A DNA stretch of 64,000 nucleotides from Marinospirillum sp035271045 (GTDB lineage Bacteria; Pseudomonadota; Gammaproteobacteria; Pseudomonadales; Halomonadaceae): positions 124,001-188,000 of the forward strand of contig NZ_DATESC010000002.1 of assembly GCF_035271045.1 (NCBI RefSeq), written 5' to 3'. The position numbers were made by a program, and so were the translations under genes. Positions 17,607-26,019 of the stretch are shown here, one piece after another. Under the pieces are notes generated by a model. It made no database searches and was not told the origin of the DNA. It saw nothing but the letters and a program-made list of their open reading frames with translations. Positions within the stretch are counted from its first letter, which is position 1; each line of letters begins with the position of its first letter.

Positions 17607-17630
17607 CCAACCTGCCTTGCAGCAAGTTGG
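17607..17630. other. Intercistronic inverted repeat between atpB and atpE
   Basis: CCAAC (17607-17611) pairs with GTTGG (17626-17630), continued inside by three more pairs after one mismatch, with a six-base loop. It lies in the 106-base gap between atpB and atpE. No U-run follows, so it is not a terminator. In atp operons this gap tunes the high translation of the c subunit, so the hairpin may affect mRNA stability; that role is inferred. Confidence 0.35.
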
Positions 17631-17646
17631 CTGGTTACTGTTTAAT

Positions 17647-18480
17647 TTAATGTTCTTCGTGTGCAGCGCTGAGATAAACCACAGTTAGCACCATAAAAAT
17701 AAAGGCTTGTAGTGGAATAACTAAGATGTGAAATACTGCCCATAGCCACTGTAAGCTTATACCAAGTACACCCATCATGATGCCAGCACCATACATAAGG
17801 GCAATCAAAATAAACACAACTTCACCTGCGTACATATTACCAAATAGACGCAGTGCTAAACTTATAGGTTTAGTAAATAGACCAATCAATTCTAAAACTA
17901 AGTTGACGGGAATCAGTAACCAGTGATTAAACGGTGTAAAAGATAGTTCTTTAGCAAAACCACCAATGCCTTTAACTTTAATGCTGTAGAGCAGAATTAA
18001 GATAAAAACACCAATCGACATACCAAAGGTCGCATTAGGATCAGCTGTCGGTACTATTTTAAAATAATCAGCACCCATTGCGTGTGCTAAGCTTGGAATC
18101 CAGTCAACAGGCAACCATTTAAGGCTGTTCATCAAAAAGATCCATACAAAAATAGTTAATGCTAAAGGTGCAATAAGCGCATTTTTACCGTGGAAGGTTT
18201 CTTTAACCAAGCCATCAACAAATTCAACACAGGTTTCAACAAAGTTTTGCAAGCCACCGGGCACACCCGAGGTTGCATTTTTAGCTGCCATGCGGAATAA
18301 AAATAGAAAAATTAGGCCTGTAAAAATTGACCAACCCATCGTGTCGACGTGAATGGCCATAAAGCCCATATCAGCCGCTTCTTGTGCAGTTTCTGCCATT
18401 TTCCAGCCTAACTCTGGGTGCTGCCCATAAGTCATGTTTTGCAGGTGGTGCTTAATATACTCTACAGGTGTACCAGCCAT
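17647..18480 (-). CDS. atpB: ATP synthase F0 a subunit
   Basis: A 277-residue membrane subunit forming the proton half-channels. About six membrane helices are visible. The essential arginine is in SLALRLFGNMYAGEVVFILIA, and PLQAFIFMVLTVVYLSAAHEEH is the typical C-terminus. Length is normal for gammaproteobacteria. It is 32 bases downstream of atpI. Confidence 0.96.
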   Translation of the reverse strand: MAGTPVEYIKHHLQNMTYGQHPELGWKMAETAQEAADMGFMAIHVDTMGWSIFTGLIFLFLFRMAAKNATSGVPGGLQNFVETCVEFVDGLVKETFHGKNALIAPLALTIFVWIFLMNSLKWLPVDWIPSLAHAMGADYFKIVPTADPNATFGMSIGVFILILLYSIKVKGIGGFAKELSFTPFNHWLLIPVNLVLELIGLFTKPISLALRLFGNMYAGEVVFILIALMYGAGIMMGVLGISLQWLWAVFHILVIPLQAFIFMVLTVVYLSAAHEEH

Positions 18481-18512
18481 GATCTACCTCAAACTGTAAT
18501 TGCAGTTGTGTT

Positions 18513-18878
18513 TTACTTTACCAGCCAAAAGTTCAACCAGCTAAGCAAAATAACTGCCGCATAAGTGCTTAAAAGTGAAATTGGGTTTGAAGGTTGCACT
18601 AAAATAAAAGCTAGTACAAAAAGTACCACCGTCAAACCAAACTTAACGCCTTCAGCTATAAAAAACATTTTTACTAAGTTTACTTGTTGCCTTGCACCTT
18701 GATACATAAAAACTAAATAACTAAAAACTTGTTGTGGAATATAAGCGATCATTGCGCCTATGATGATTTCTAGCAGTGAATCTGGCCAAACTATTAGCGC
18801 TAAACCACAAATTATAACCAAAGCTAAAAATTGCTTTATTAGCCATTTAGCTAAAGGTGGACGCGGAAGTTGTGCCAT
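18513..18878 (-). CDS. atpI: ATP synthase assembly protein AtpI
   Basis: A 121-residue protein with four predicted membrane helices, of the AtpI/UncI family, which helps assemble the c ring. The sequence AYIPQQVFSYLVFMYQGARQQ followed by a short helix pair is the family's middle segment. It is the first gene of the operon, with a strong promoter 68-96 bases upstream of its start. Confidence 0.85.
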   Translation of the reverse strand: MAQLPRPPLAKWLIKQFLALVIICGLALIVWPDSLLEIIIGAMIAYIPQQVFSYLVFMYQGARQQVNLVKMFFIAEGVKFGLTVVLFVLAFILVQPSNPISLLSTYAAVILLSWLNFWLVK

Positions 18879-18945
18879 AAATTTTAAAGCCTTTTAAATC
18901 CGCTAGCGACTAAAAAACCACTGCATATTTACTAAAACCCACGGG

Positions 18946-18974
18946 ATTATAGAGACTTAGCAACTTTCCTTCAA
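18946..18974 (-). promoter_or_regulatory. Predicted sigma-70 promoter of the atp operon
   Basis: On the minus strand TTGAAG (18969-18974) is followed by a 17-bp spacer and a perfect TATAAT (18946-18951). It lies in the 158-base gap between parB and atpI and points into atpI. This separates atp transcription from the mnmG-rsmG-parB unit. Confidence 0.7.
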
Positions 18975-19036
18975 CAACACTCGTTAGCTTTGTTAAATAG
19001 ATGCGACCAAAGTCTATGGTTGGTTTGATTTATGAC

Positions 19037-19837
19037 TTAGCGTAGGTGTTGCAAGATACCGTCTAATTGAGACAAATTCGCATAATGAATCTCTAGTTTC
19101 CCTTTGCCTTGTGCTGAGTGCTGAATTTTTACACTGGCACCCAAACTAAGTTGTAGTTGCTCTTCTAATTTGGCAATGTTTGGGTCTCTAGCTGTTTTAA
19201 CTTGGCTTTTTGAAGCGTTTTTTTGCGTATTTTTTACCAAAGCTTCGGTTTGCCTAACGGATAAACCTTTCGCAACGATTTGACGAGCAAGGACTAATTG
19301 CTTGGTGCTTTGTAAACTTAGCAAAGCCCGTGCGTGCCCCATGTCTAAATCACCGTACTCAAGCATTCTTTGTACGTTTGGATGCAATTGCAACAAGCGT
19401 AATAAATTAGTGACGGCGCTACGCGACTTGCCTATTGCATCAGCAACTTGCTGCTGTGTTAATTCAAACTCTTGTTGTAAGCGCTGTAAAGCAACTGCTT
19501 CTTCCAAGGCATTAAGGTCTTGGCGCTGTAGATTTTCTATTAAAGCCAGTGCAATAACATCGCTATCTGTCGCATCACGTACTAGGGCAGGAATAAACTC
19601 TAAACCGGCTAACTGTGCAGCACGCCAGCGCCTTTCGCCTGCAATAATTTCGTAATAGCCATCTAGTAAAGCTCTAACCACAAGTGGTTGCATAATGCCT
19701 TGTTGACGAATGGATGCCGCTAATTCTTCTAAAGCTTCGGGCTGCATATTACGTCGAGGTTGATATTTTCCAGGTCGCAAATAGTCTACAGCGAGCTGTT
19801 TTAACGCACCCTCTTGCCCCATTTTACTGACAGGCAT
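19037..19837 (-). CDS. parB: Chromosome partitioning protein ParB, N-terminally short
   Basis: A 266-residue CTP-dependent parS-binding clamp. Parts in order: the ParB/Srx CTPase domain (about 13-110) with PGKYQPRR, GERRWRA at 67-73 and ENLQRQDLN at 101-109; the helix-turn-helix (about 125-147, LTQQQVADAIGKSRSAVTNLL); a linker; and the C-terminal dimerisation domain (about 205-266). What is missing is the basic LGRGLxALL N-terminal segment that in relatives stimulates ParA: this protein starts MPVSKMGQEGALKQL and is about 30 residues shorter than Pseudomonas ParB. parA, which should lie between rsmG and parB, is absent; the ATG overlaps the rsmG stop as TAATG. A candidate parS is at 29473-29488. 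Confidence 0.93.
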   Translation of the reverse strand: MPVSKMGQEGALKQLAVDYLRPGKYQPRRNMQPEALEELAASIRQQGIMQPLVVRALLDGYYEIIAGERRWRAAQLAGLEFIPALVRDATDSDVIALALIENLQRQDLNALEEAVALQRLQQEFELTQQQVADAIGKSRSAVTNLLRLLQLHPNVQRMLEYGDLDMGHARALLSLQSTKQLVLARQIVAKGLSVRQTEALVKNTQKNASKSQVKTARDPNIAKLEEQLQLSLGASVKIQHSAQGKGKLEIHYANLSQLDGILQHLR

Positions 19838-20481
19838 TATTTTTTTGCCTGTTTGACTAAAACCAGTAAATGTCGCTGCCCCTCTTCGTTGGGGATTTGC
19901 AATGGATGGCTTTGTTGGCAGGTGTATTCTTTTGGCAATTTGGCTAATTCATCGTCAGGATACAAGCCTTTCATGGCTAACCATCGTGCATCTTCAGCGG
20001 CTAAAGGCTGGGTTAGTGTTACAAAATCTTTAAGGCTAGCAAAAGCACGGCTAACCAGTTGTTTGCTTTTTATTGGTAACTGCAACGCTTCAGCACGTAC
20101 CTGCTGTACTACAAAGTTATCTAACTGTAGCGAAGCTTTAACTTGAAACTGAAAGCGGGTTTTTTTGCCATTAGAATCTAACGATAATACCTGTAAATCG
20201 GGCTTCATAATGGCTAAAGGAATGCTGGGTAAACCGGCACCTGAGCCGACATCCGTTAGTTCGCCACTTTGTATAAAAGGCAAAATAGACAAGCTATCCA
20301 ACAGGTGACGATCTATCATTTCAACAGGGTCACGTACAGCTGTTAGGTTGTAGGCTTTATTCCACTTAATTAATAATTGTAAGTAAGCCAGCAGCTGTTC
20401 AACTTGTAAGTCACTTGCTTCAATGTTCATTGCCGCTAAACCAGCTCGCAGCCGTTGTTCAAATTTTGCGTCTGTTATCAT
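19837..20481 (-). CDS. rsmG: 16S rRNA (guanine-527-N7)-methyltransferase RsmG
   Basis: A 214-residue SAM-dependent methyltransferase that modifies G527 of 16S rRNA. The motif I LTDVGSGAGLPSIPLAI, the KWNKAYNLTAVRDPVEMIDRHLLDSL N-terminal block (shown in part) and the SRAFASLKDFV motif are seen. It starts two bases after the mnmG stop and its own stop overlaps the parB start by one base. In most relatives parA follows it; here parB does. Confidence 0.95.
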   Translation of the reverse strand: MITDAKFEQRLRAGLAAMNIEASDLQVEQLLAYLQLLIKWNKAYNLTAVRDPVEMIDRHLLDSLSILPFIQSGELTDVGSGAGLPSIPLAIMKPDLQVLSLDSNGKKTRFQFQVKASLQLDNFVVQQVRAEALQLPIKSKQLVSRAFASLKDFVTLTQPLAAEDARWLAMKGLYPDDELAKLPKEYTCQQSHPLQIPNEEGQRHLLVLVKQAKK

Positions 20482-20482
20482 G

Positions 20483-22369
20483 CTATTTCACCAATATGGA
20501 ACGTTTTTTAAGGTGAACAAGCAGCATGGATATTGCAGCAGGTGTAACACCAGGAATACGGCTGGCTTGTGCCAAACTGGCTGGACGTACATTGGTTAAT
20601 TTGTTTTTAATTTCATTCGACAAACCACTAACCTGAGCGTAATCCAAGTCTAAAGGTAATAGCGTTTCTTCTTGGCGTTTTACACGCTTAATTTCTTCCG
20701 CTTGGCGATCAATATAACCGGCATATTTTACCTGAATTTGAACCTGCTCTTGTACTTGTGGATCAACCGGTAATTCACCTGGTGCTAAGTGAGCCAAATC
20801 CCAGTAATTTAATTCTGGACGCTTCAATAAATCCAACAAGGGTTGTTCACGATTTAAAGGCTGCTCTAACTTATTATTTAAACTGTTGGCTGCAGGTGTG
20901 TTGGGATGAATAAAAGTGTCTTTTAGGCGGGCCTTTTCTAATTCAATAGCATTGCGTTTGGTTTCAAACGCTGCCCAGCGTACATCATCGACCAAACCTA
21001 GCTCGCGGCCTTTTTCAGTTAAGCGTAAATCAGCATTGTCTTCACGCAGCAACAAACGGTATTCTGCGCGTGAAGTAAACATTCGATAAGGCTCAGAAGT
21101 ACCCAGCGTAATTAAATCGTCGACTAATACACCTAAATAGGCTTCGTCACGCCTTGGACACCAGCTGTCTTTTTCTTGTGTTCGTCGGGCGGCATTCAAA
21201 CCAGCTAACAACCCTTGTGCTGCAGCTTCTTCGTAACCCGTTGTGCCGTTAATTTGACCGGCAAAAAACAGATTGTGGATTACTTTAGTTTCTAGGCTGG
21301 GTTGTAAATCTTGCGGATTAAAAAAGTCGTATTCAATCGCATAACCAGGTCGAACAATGTGGGCTTGTTCAAGGCCGCGCATGGTGTGAACTAAGTCTAG
21401 TTGCACATCAAAAGGCAAGGATGTAGAAATGCCATTTGGGTACAACTCATGCGTTGTAAGACCTTCAGGCTCCATAAATACTTGATGGCTATTTTTATCT
21501 GCAAAACGGTGAATTTTATCTTCAATTGAAGGGCAATAACGCGGCCCAATGCCTTCAATCACACCTGCGTACATAGGTGAGCGGTCGAGATTATTACGAA
21601 TGATTTCGTGGGTTCGTTCGTTAGTGTGCGTTATATAGCAGCTAATTTGCTGAGGGTGGTGCTGGGTTTTGCCTAAAAATGACATGACAGGTAATAGCGC
21701 ATCACTTGGTTGAGCTTCCATTACTGAAAAATCGACACTACGCGCGTCAATTCTAGGTGGCGTACCCGTTTTTAAACGACCAACGCGTAAAGGTAATTCG
21801 CGTAATCGGTGTGCTAATGCAATAGAGGGTGGATCACCGGCACGACCACCAGAATGATTTTGCAAACCTAAGTGAATAACGCCACCCAAAAATGTCCCAG
21901 TGGTTAATACCACGCTGGTTGCATAAATTTTGATGCCAGTTTGCGTAACTGCGCCACAAACCTTGTCGCCCTCAACAATTAAATCATCAGCAGCTTGTTG
22001 AAAAATTTGTAAATTAGGCTGATCTTCTAACATTGTGCGAATGGCAGCTTTATACAGAATACGGTCTGCCTGCGCGCGCGTGGCTCTAACCGCTGGGCCT
22101 TTGCGTGCGTTTAAAACGCGAAATTGAATACCTGCTAAGTCGGTGGCCTGTGCCATCGCGCCGCCTAATGCATCCACTTCACGCACTAGGTGACTTTTTC
22201 CTATCCCGCCTATCGCTGGGTTGCAAGACATTTGCCCCAAGGTTTCTACGTTATGAGTGAGCAGCAGCGTTTTACAACCCATGCGTGCAGCAGCTAATGC
22301 AGCTTCTGTTCCTGCATGGCCGCCACCAATAACCAGTACATCAAAACGGGTTGGATAATCCACAGGCAT
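20483..22369 (-). CDS. mnmG: tRNA uridine 5-carboxymethylaminomethyl modification enzyme MnmG
   Basis: A 628-residue FAD protein (GidA) that acts with MnmE to modify U34 of certain tRNAs. The FAD-binding DVLVIGGGHAGTEAALAAARMG is at the N-terminus. GQMSCNPAIGGIGKSHLVREVDALGG and the C-terminal helical domain ending QASRIPGVTPAAISMLLVHLKK are intact (quoted in part). The promoter at 22401-22429 and a DnaA box at 22442 lie just upstream. In E. coli the origin is adjacent to this gene, which is relevant to the local DnaA-box cluster. Confidence 0.97.
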   Translation of the reverse strand: MPVDYPTRFDVLVIGGGHAGTEAALAAARMGCKTLLLTHNVETLGQMSCNPAIGGIGKSHLVREVDALGGAMAQATDLAGIQFRVLNARKGPAVRATRAQADRILYKAAIRTMLEDQPNLQIFQQAADDLIVEGDKVCGAVTQTGIKIYATSVVLTTGTFLGGVIHLGLQNHSGGRAGDPPSIALAHRLRELPLRVGRLKTGTPPRIDARSVDFSVMEAQPSDALLPVMSFLGKTQHHPQQISCYITHTNERTHEIIRNNLDRSPMYAGVIEGIGPRYCPSIEDKIHRFADKNSHQVFMEPEGLTTHELYPNGISTSLPFDVQLDLVHTMRGLEQAHIVRPGYAIEYDFFNPQDLQPSLETKVIHNLFFAGQINGTTGYEEAAAQGLLAGLNAARRTQEKDSWCPRRDEAYLGVLVDDLITLGTSEPYRMFTSRAEYRLLLREDNADLRLTEKGRELGLVDDVRWAAFETKRNAIELEKARLKDTFIHPNTPAANSLNNKLEQPLNREQPLLDLLKRPELNYWDLAHLAPGELPVDPQVQEQVQIQVKYAGYIDRQAEEIKRVKRQEETLLPLDLDYAQVSGLSNEIKNKLTNVRPASLAQASRIPGVTPAAISMLLVHLKKRSILVK

Positions 22370-22400
22370 ACCTCAAAAAATTCACTAAATAAAGCCGCCG

Positions 22401-22429
22401 ATTATAGCCTGAAAGTGACTTTGTCACAG
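22401..22429 (-). promoter_or_regulatory. mnmG promoter with palindromic element
   Basis: On the minus strand a perfect -10 TATAAT (22401-22406) lies 32 bases before the mnmG start. The -35 region (about 22424-22429, CTGTGA) matches consensus poorly but overlaps a 13-bp inverted repeat GTGAC-TTT-GTCAC at 22415-22427, a possible regulator site. The DnaA box at 22442-22450 is just upstream, so DnaA binding could influence this promoter. Confidence 0.5.
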
Positions 22430-22441
22430 CAGAAATCTACT

Positions 22442-22450
22442 TTATCCACA
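22442..22450 (+). promoter_or_regulatory. DnaA box, mnmG upstream region
   Basis: Perfect TTATCCACA in the 125-base mnmE-mnmG gap, followed on the right by an AT-rich stretch (about 22478-22500). It is the leftmost of four perfect boxes within 942 bp. Confidence 0.65.
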
Positions 22451-22494
22451 GGTACAGACTTAACGACAGAACAAATGGTATAAAATTAAAGTAA

Positions 22495-23856
22495 TTATTT
22501 ACCAATACAAAACTCACCAAAAATTTTGCCAAGTAGGTCATCCGCCGTAAATTGCCCAGTGATTTCTGATAAGCTTTCTTGTGCACTACGCAGGTCTTCA
22601 GCTAATAACTCACCCGCACCGTGCATGGCTAGCTGTAAGCTGCCTTTGTGGATAACGTCGCTGGCTCTTTGTAATGCATCTAGGTGCCTGCGTCGTGCAG
22701 AAAAACCGCCTTCAGTGGTATTTTGTAAGCCCATTACTTGTTTAAGGTGCTGCCTTAACTGATCCACACCCACTCGCTGCTTAGCAGCAATGCGAATAAC
22801 GGGAGGCGTTGTGGATAAGTCAGTGTCAGGTTGCTCTTGGGTTAGATCAATTTTATTTCTAATAAGGGTTAAACGCTCAGGGTAAGGTAGGCGCTTAACA
22901 AATGCTGGCCAAATTTCTAAAGGATCTAAACTGGTTGTTTCTTGTGCATCAACTAACAGTAAAATTCGATCAGCTTTTTCTATTTCTTGCCAGGCTCGCT
23001 CAATGCCTAGCTGCTCAACTAAATCATCTGATTCCCTTAAACCTGCTGTATCAATTAAATGCAGCGGCATTCCATCAATGTGAATGTGTTCTTTTAAAAC
23101 GTCACGAGTCGTCCCTGCAATTTCTGTTACCAAAGCTTTGTCATAGCCAGCCAAAGCATTCATTAGGCTTGATTTACCGGCGTTAGGTCGACCCGCTAAC
23201 ACAACGTTCATACCTTCACGCATCAAATAACCTTGCCGTGCTTCGTTTTTTACCGCTGCTAGCTGTTCAATAATTGTTTGTAACTCATCGTTAACTTTAC
23301 CATCGCCAATAAAGTCAATTTCTTCTTCAGGAAAGTCAATCGCCGCTTCAACGTACATACGCAAATGAATTAATTTATCCACAAGGGCATGAACTTTTTG
23401 TGAAAATACACCCTGTAAAGATTTCAGGGCATTATTAGCGGCTTGGCGTGAGGTGGCATCAATTAAATCAGCGATAGCTTCGGCTTGCGCTAAATCCATC
23501 TTGTCGTTTAAAAATGCCCTTTGTGAAAATTCACCGGGTTGCGCCAATCTAACCCCAGTTAGCAATAAATTTTCTAATAGCCTATCCAACAACATTGGCC
23601 CACCGTGGCCTTGGAACTCTAAGACATCCTCGCCTGTAAATGAATTTGGGCCAGGAAAGTAAAGGGCTAAACCTTCATCAATGACTTCACCTTGTAAATC
23701 TAAAAAGGGTAAATAATGCGCGTGGCGTGGGGTAAGTTCTGTGCCTAATAATTGTTTGGCAATTGACTGACACAAAGCACCTGAAACTCTAACAATGCCC
23801 ACACCACCTCGACCGGGTGGTGTAGCAACAGCCGCAATAGTGTCTTGTTGATCCAT
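22495..23856 (-). CDS. mnmE: tRNA modification GTPase MnmE
   Basis: A 453-residue GTPase (TrmE) partner of MnmG. The N-terminal tetrahydrofolate-binding domain has DTIAAVATPPGRGGVGIVRVSG. The G domain (about 215-380) has the P-loop GRPNAGKSSLMN, G2/G3 with GTTRD and DTAGL, and the NKID specificity motif. The C-terminus is CIGK, with the essential Cys. Three perfect DnaA boxes occur inside its coding sequence, at 22647, 22810 and 23375, more than chance predicts. Confidence 0.97.
   Translation of the reverse strand: MDQQDTIAAVATPPGRGGVGIVRVSGALCQSIAKQLLGTELTPRHAHYLPFLDLQGEVIDEGLALYFPGPNSFTGEDVLEFQGHGGPMLLDRLLENLLLTGVRLAQPGEFSQRAFLNDKMDLAQAEAIADLIDATSRQAANNALKSLQGVFSQKVHALVDKLIHLRMYVEAAIDFPEEEIDFIGDGKVNDELQTIIEQLAAVKNEARQGYLMREGMNVVLAGRPNAGKSSLMNALAGYDKALVTEIAGTTRDVLKEHIHIDGMPLHLIDTAGLRESDDLVEQLGIERAWQEIEKADRILLLVDAQETTSLDPLEIWPAFVKRLPYPERLTLIRNKIDLTQEQPDTDLSTTPPVIRIAAKQRVGVDQLRQHLKQVMGLQNTTEGGFSARRRHLDALQRASDVIHKGSLQLAMHGAGELLAEDLRSAQESLSEITGQFTADDLLGKIFGEFCIGK
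22647..22655 (-). promoter_or_regulatory. DnaA box inside mnmE (3' part)
   Basis: Perfect TTATCCACA on the minus strand (TGTGGATAA on plus), encoding Val-Ile-His-Lys in mnmE. It is part of the cluster between 22442 and 23383. Confidence 0.5.
22810..22818 (-). promoter_or_regulatory. DnaA box inside mnmE (middle)
   Basis: Perfect TTATCCACA on the minus strand, encoding part of Asp-Leu-Ser-Thr-Thr in a poorly conserved stretch of the MnmE G domain. It is 155 bases from the box at 22647. Confidence 0.5.
23375..23383 (+). promoter_or_regulatory. DnaA box inside mnmE (5' part)
   Basis: Perfect TTATCCACA on the plus strand, opposite the Leu-Val-Asp-Lys codons of mnmE. It is the rightmost of the four-box cluster. 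Confidence 0.5.
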
Positions 23857-23892
23857 GATTTTTACTCTTTCTTATTGGTGCTTAAATAGCAA

Positions 23893-23916
23893 AACCCCCT
23901 CGCTGGGGAGGGGGTT
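23893..23916 (-). terminator. Intrinsic terminator between yidC and mnmE
   Basis: A nine-pair stem AACCCCCTC (23893-23901) with GAGGGGGTT (23908-23916), loop of six. It lies just past the yidC stop on the minus strand, followed by TTTTGC. The short U-run suggests partial termination or attenuation before mnmE. Confidence 0.7.
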
Positions 23917-23925
23917 AAGATTACA

Positions 23926-25605
23926 TCAAGTTTTGGCTAGTTTATCTTTGTGTTTATCTTTGTCTTTGTCTTCATTCTCGATTTTACGAGTGATATACCA
24001 CTGCTGCAAAATGGATAAGAGGTTATTCACGACCCAGTAAAGCACTAAACCTGCTGGGAAGAATAAGAAGAAGAAAGTGAAGATAATGGGTAGCATTTTC
24101 ATAATCTTCGCCTGCATTGGATCTGGCGGCGTAGGGTTAAGTAGTTGCTGAATAAACATACTAGCACCCATAATAATAGGCAGTACAAAGTAAGGGTCTT
24201 TCATGGAAAGGTCAGCAATCCAAAGTATAAAAGGTGCATGACGCAGTTCAACAGACTCCATGAGCATCCAGTAAAGCGCAATGAATACTGGCATTTGTAC
24301 TAAAATGGGTAAACAGCCACCCATAGGATTGATTTTTTCTTTTTTGTAAAGCTCCATCATCGCTTGTGAAAGCTTTTGACGGTCATCACCAGCCTCTTCT
24401 TTAATGCGCGTTAATTTGGGTGCAACACGACGCATATTAGCCATAGAGCGGTAAGCTGTGGCTGAAAGTTTATAAAATGCCGCTTTAATAGCAACGGTAA
24501 CTAAAATAATGGCAAAACCCCAGTTACCAACATAGCCATGAATAAAATCAAGTAACCAGAATAGCGGTTGTGCAATAAACCATAAAAAACCGTAATCAAC
24601 CGTTAATTCTAGGTTAGGCGCAACAGCTTTCATGTCATCTTGAATTTTAGGGCCAATGTAAATATCAGCAGAAAGTTGGGCAGTATTGCCAGGCTCAACT
24701 AGGTATTCAGAACCATTAAAGCCAACAATGTAGTTGCCTGCTCTATCGGTACGCGTACTAAAAAAGCTGCTTTCAGTTTGTGAAGGTATCCAAGAAGCAA
24801 TGAAATAGTGTTGTAGCATCGCAGCCCAGCCACCGACTGAATCGACTTTGAAACCATTATTTTTGATGTCATCAAAGTCTACTTTTTGATAGCGTTTTTC
24901 ATCTGTAGAAAAAGCACCACCTAAATAAGCTTTCATGCCCATGGCTTCACTTTGACTTGGATCAGCACTGGCATCACGCTTAATTAAACCAATGAAACTG
25001 GTGTTAAGTGTACGGTTTGATGCATTATCAAGTTGGTAATCAACTTTAATTAAATGACTGCCACGCGTAAAAGTGAAGGTTTTAGTTAAGGCAACACCAT
25101 CAACATCAGCGGTTAAACGCACTTTAAGTTGATCGTCTCCTGCTGCTAAAACATAGTTATTTTGTTGGCTAGTCAGGTTTAAACGCTGCTTATTCCCTAA
25201 ACCACTGAGGTCACTTTGTACAACGTAATGACGGTATTGGTCATCTTGCAGCAGTACAAAAGGGTCTTGTGATTTAACTTGCGCTTTATGTTGCAATAAC
25301 GCTGCGTAAACTAAATCACCACCTTTAGGATTAATCCGAATATCAAATGTATCGGTTTTGACGCTAATTAAATTCTGGGTTGTTGAAGTTGCAGAGGGCA
25401 GCGCTTCAATCGTGTTAGCCGAAGATTTATCTAATTTTAGTACTTCGTTATCGTCAAGCGCCAAATTATTATTAGGTGCTAATTGTTGAACTTGAGGAGC
25501 TGAAGCTTGAACATCTTTCTGCTGGTAGTCTGTATTCCACTGAAGCATCAGTAGATAGGCGACTACCGCCAGGGATGAAAAGAGCACTATGCGTTTTACG
25601 TCCAT
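23926..25605 (-). CDS. yidC: Membrane protein insertase YidC
   Basis: A 559-residue inner-membrane insertase for Sec-dependent and Sec-independent substrates, including AtpE. The first membrane helix is at about 5-22, followed by a large periplasmic beta domain (about 70-330) and the five-helix core with LFWLLDFIHGYVGNWGFAIIL, NPMGGCLPILVQMPVFIALYW and the conserved hydrophilic-groove region. The C-terminus is a Lys/Asp-rich tail (DKDKDKHKDK). yidD, normally between rnpA and yidC, is absent: only four bases separate the two genes. Confidence 0.97.
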   Translation of the reverse strand: MDVKRIVLFSSLAVVAYLLMLQWNTDYQQKDVQASAPQVQQLAPNNNLALDDNEVLKLDKSSANTIEALPSATSTTQNLISVKTDTFDIRINPKGGDLVYAALLQHKAQVKSQDPFVLLQDDQYRHYVVQSDLSGLGNKQRLNLTSQQNNYVLAAGDDQLKVRLTADVDGVALTKTFTFTRGSHLIKVDYQLDNASNRTLNTSFIGLIKRDASADPSQSEAMGMKAYLGGAFSTDEKRYQKVDFDDIKNNGFKVDSVGGWAAMLQHYFIASWIPSQTESSFFSTRTDRAGNYIVGFNGSEYLVEPGNTAQLSADIYIGPKIQDDMKAVAPNLELTVDYGFLWFIAQPLFWLLDFIHGYVGNWGFAIILVTVAIKAAFYKLSATAYRSMANMRRVAPKLTRIKEEAGDDRQKLSQAMMELYKKEKINPMGGCLPILVQMPVFIALYWMLMESVELRHAPFILWIADLSMKDPYFVLPIIMGASMFIQQLLNPTPPDPMQAKIMKMLPIIFTFFFLFFPAGLVLYWVVNNLLSILQQWYITRKIENEDKDKDKHKDKLAKT

Positions 25606-25609
25606 GGGA

Positions 25610-26005
25610 TCATTGCCGCTTAATCGAAGAAGATAAATTTGTAGTCGCTTTTTTCACGCGTCTACCGAGTTGTGACCAAGCGTCTGTCAAACTTTTACTG
25701 AGTTCTTCAGGTGTGACTTGGCTGGCACCTTTGATGGCAAGAACAATAATGTCAACGGGTGGCAATTGCTGTTGATTTAACCGGAAAGATTCACGAAACA
25801 TACGCTTAAATCGATTACGAGTAACGGCCAATTTGACATTTTTCTTGCCAATTACAAAACCTAGCCGTGTTTCTTCAGATTTGCTGGGTGCAGCAAGTAA
25901 CAAAAAACCGGGGCAGTAGACTTTGTAACGGGTATTTTCAAAAACATAACGGAAATCCTCGGGCTTGAGAAGTCTCAGTTGCCGAGGATAACCGAATTTT
26001 TTCAT
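25610..26005 (-). CDS. rnpA: Ribonuclease P protein component
   Basis: A 131-residue basic protein that binds RNase P RNA for tRNA 5' maturation. The RNR motif is seen in KLAVTRNRFKRMFRESFR, with RLGFVIGKKNVKLAVTRN before it. It follows rpmH by 14 bases in the usual order. The yidD gene that normally overlaps its 3' end is missing. Confidence 0.95.
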   Translation of the reverse strand: MKKFGYPRQLRLLKPEDFRYVFENTRYKVYCPGFLLLAAPSKSEETRLGFVIGKKNVKLAVTRNRFKRMFRESFRLNQQQLPPVDIIVLAIKGASQVTPEELSKSLTDAWSQLGRRVKKATTNLSSSIKRQ

Positions 26006-26019
26006 CGTCAGATTAACGT

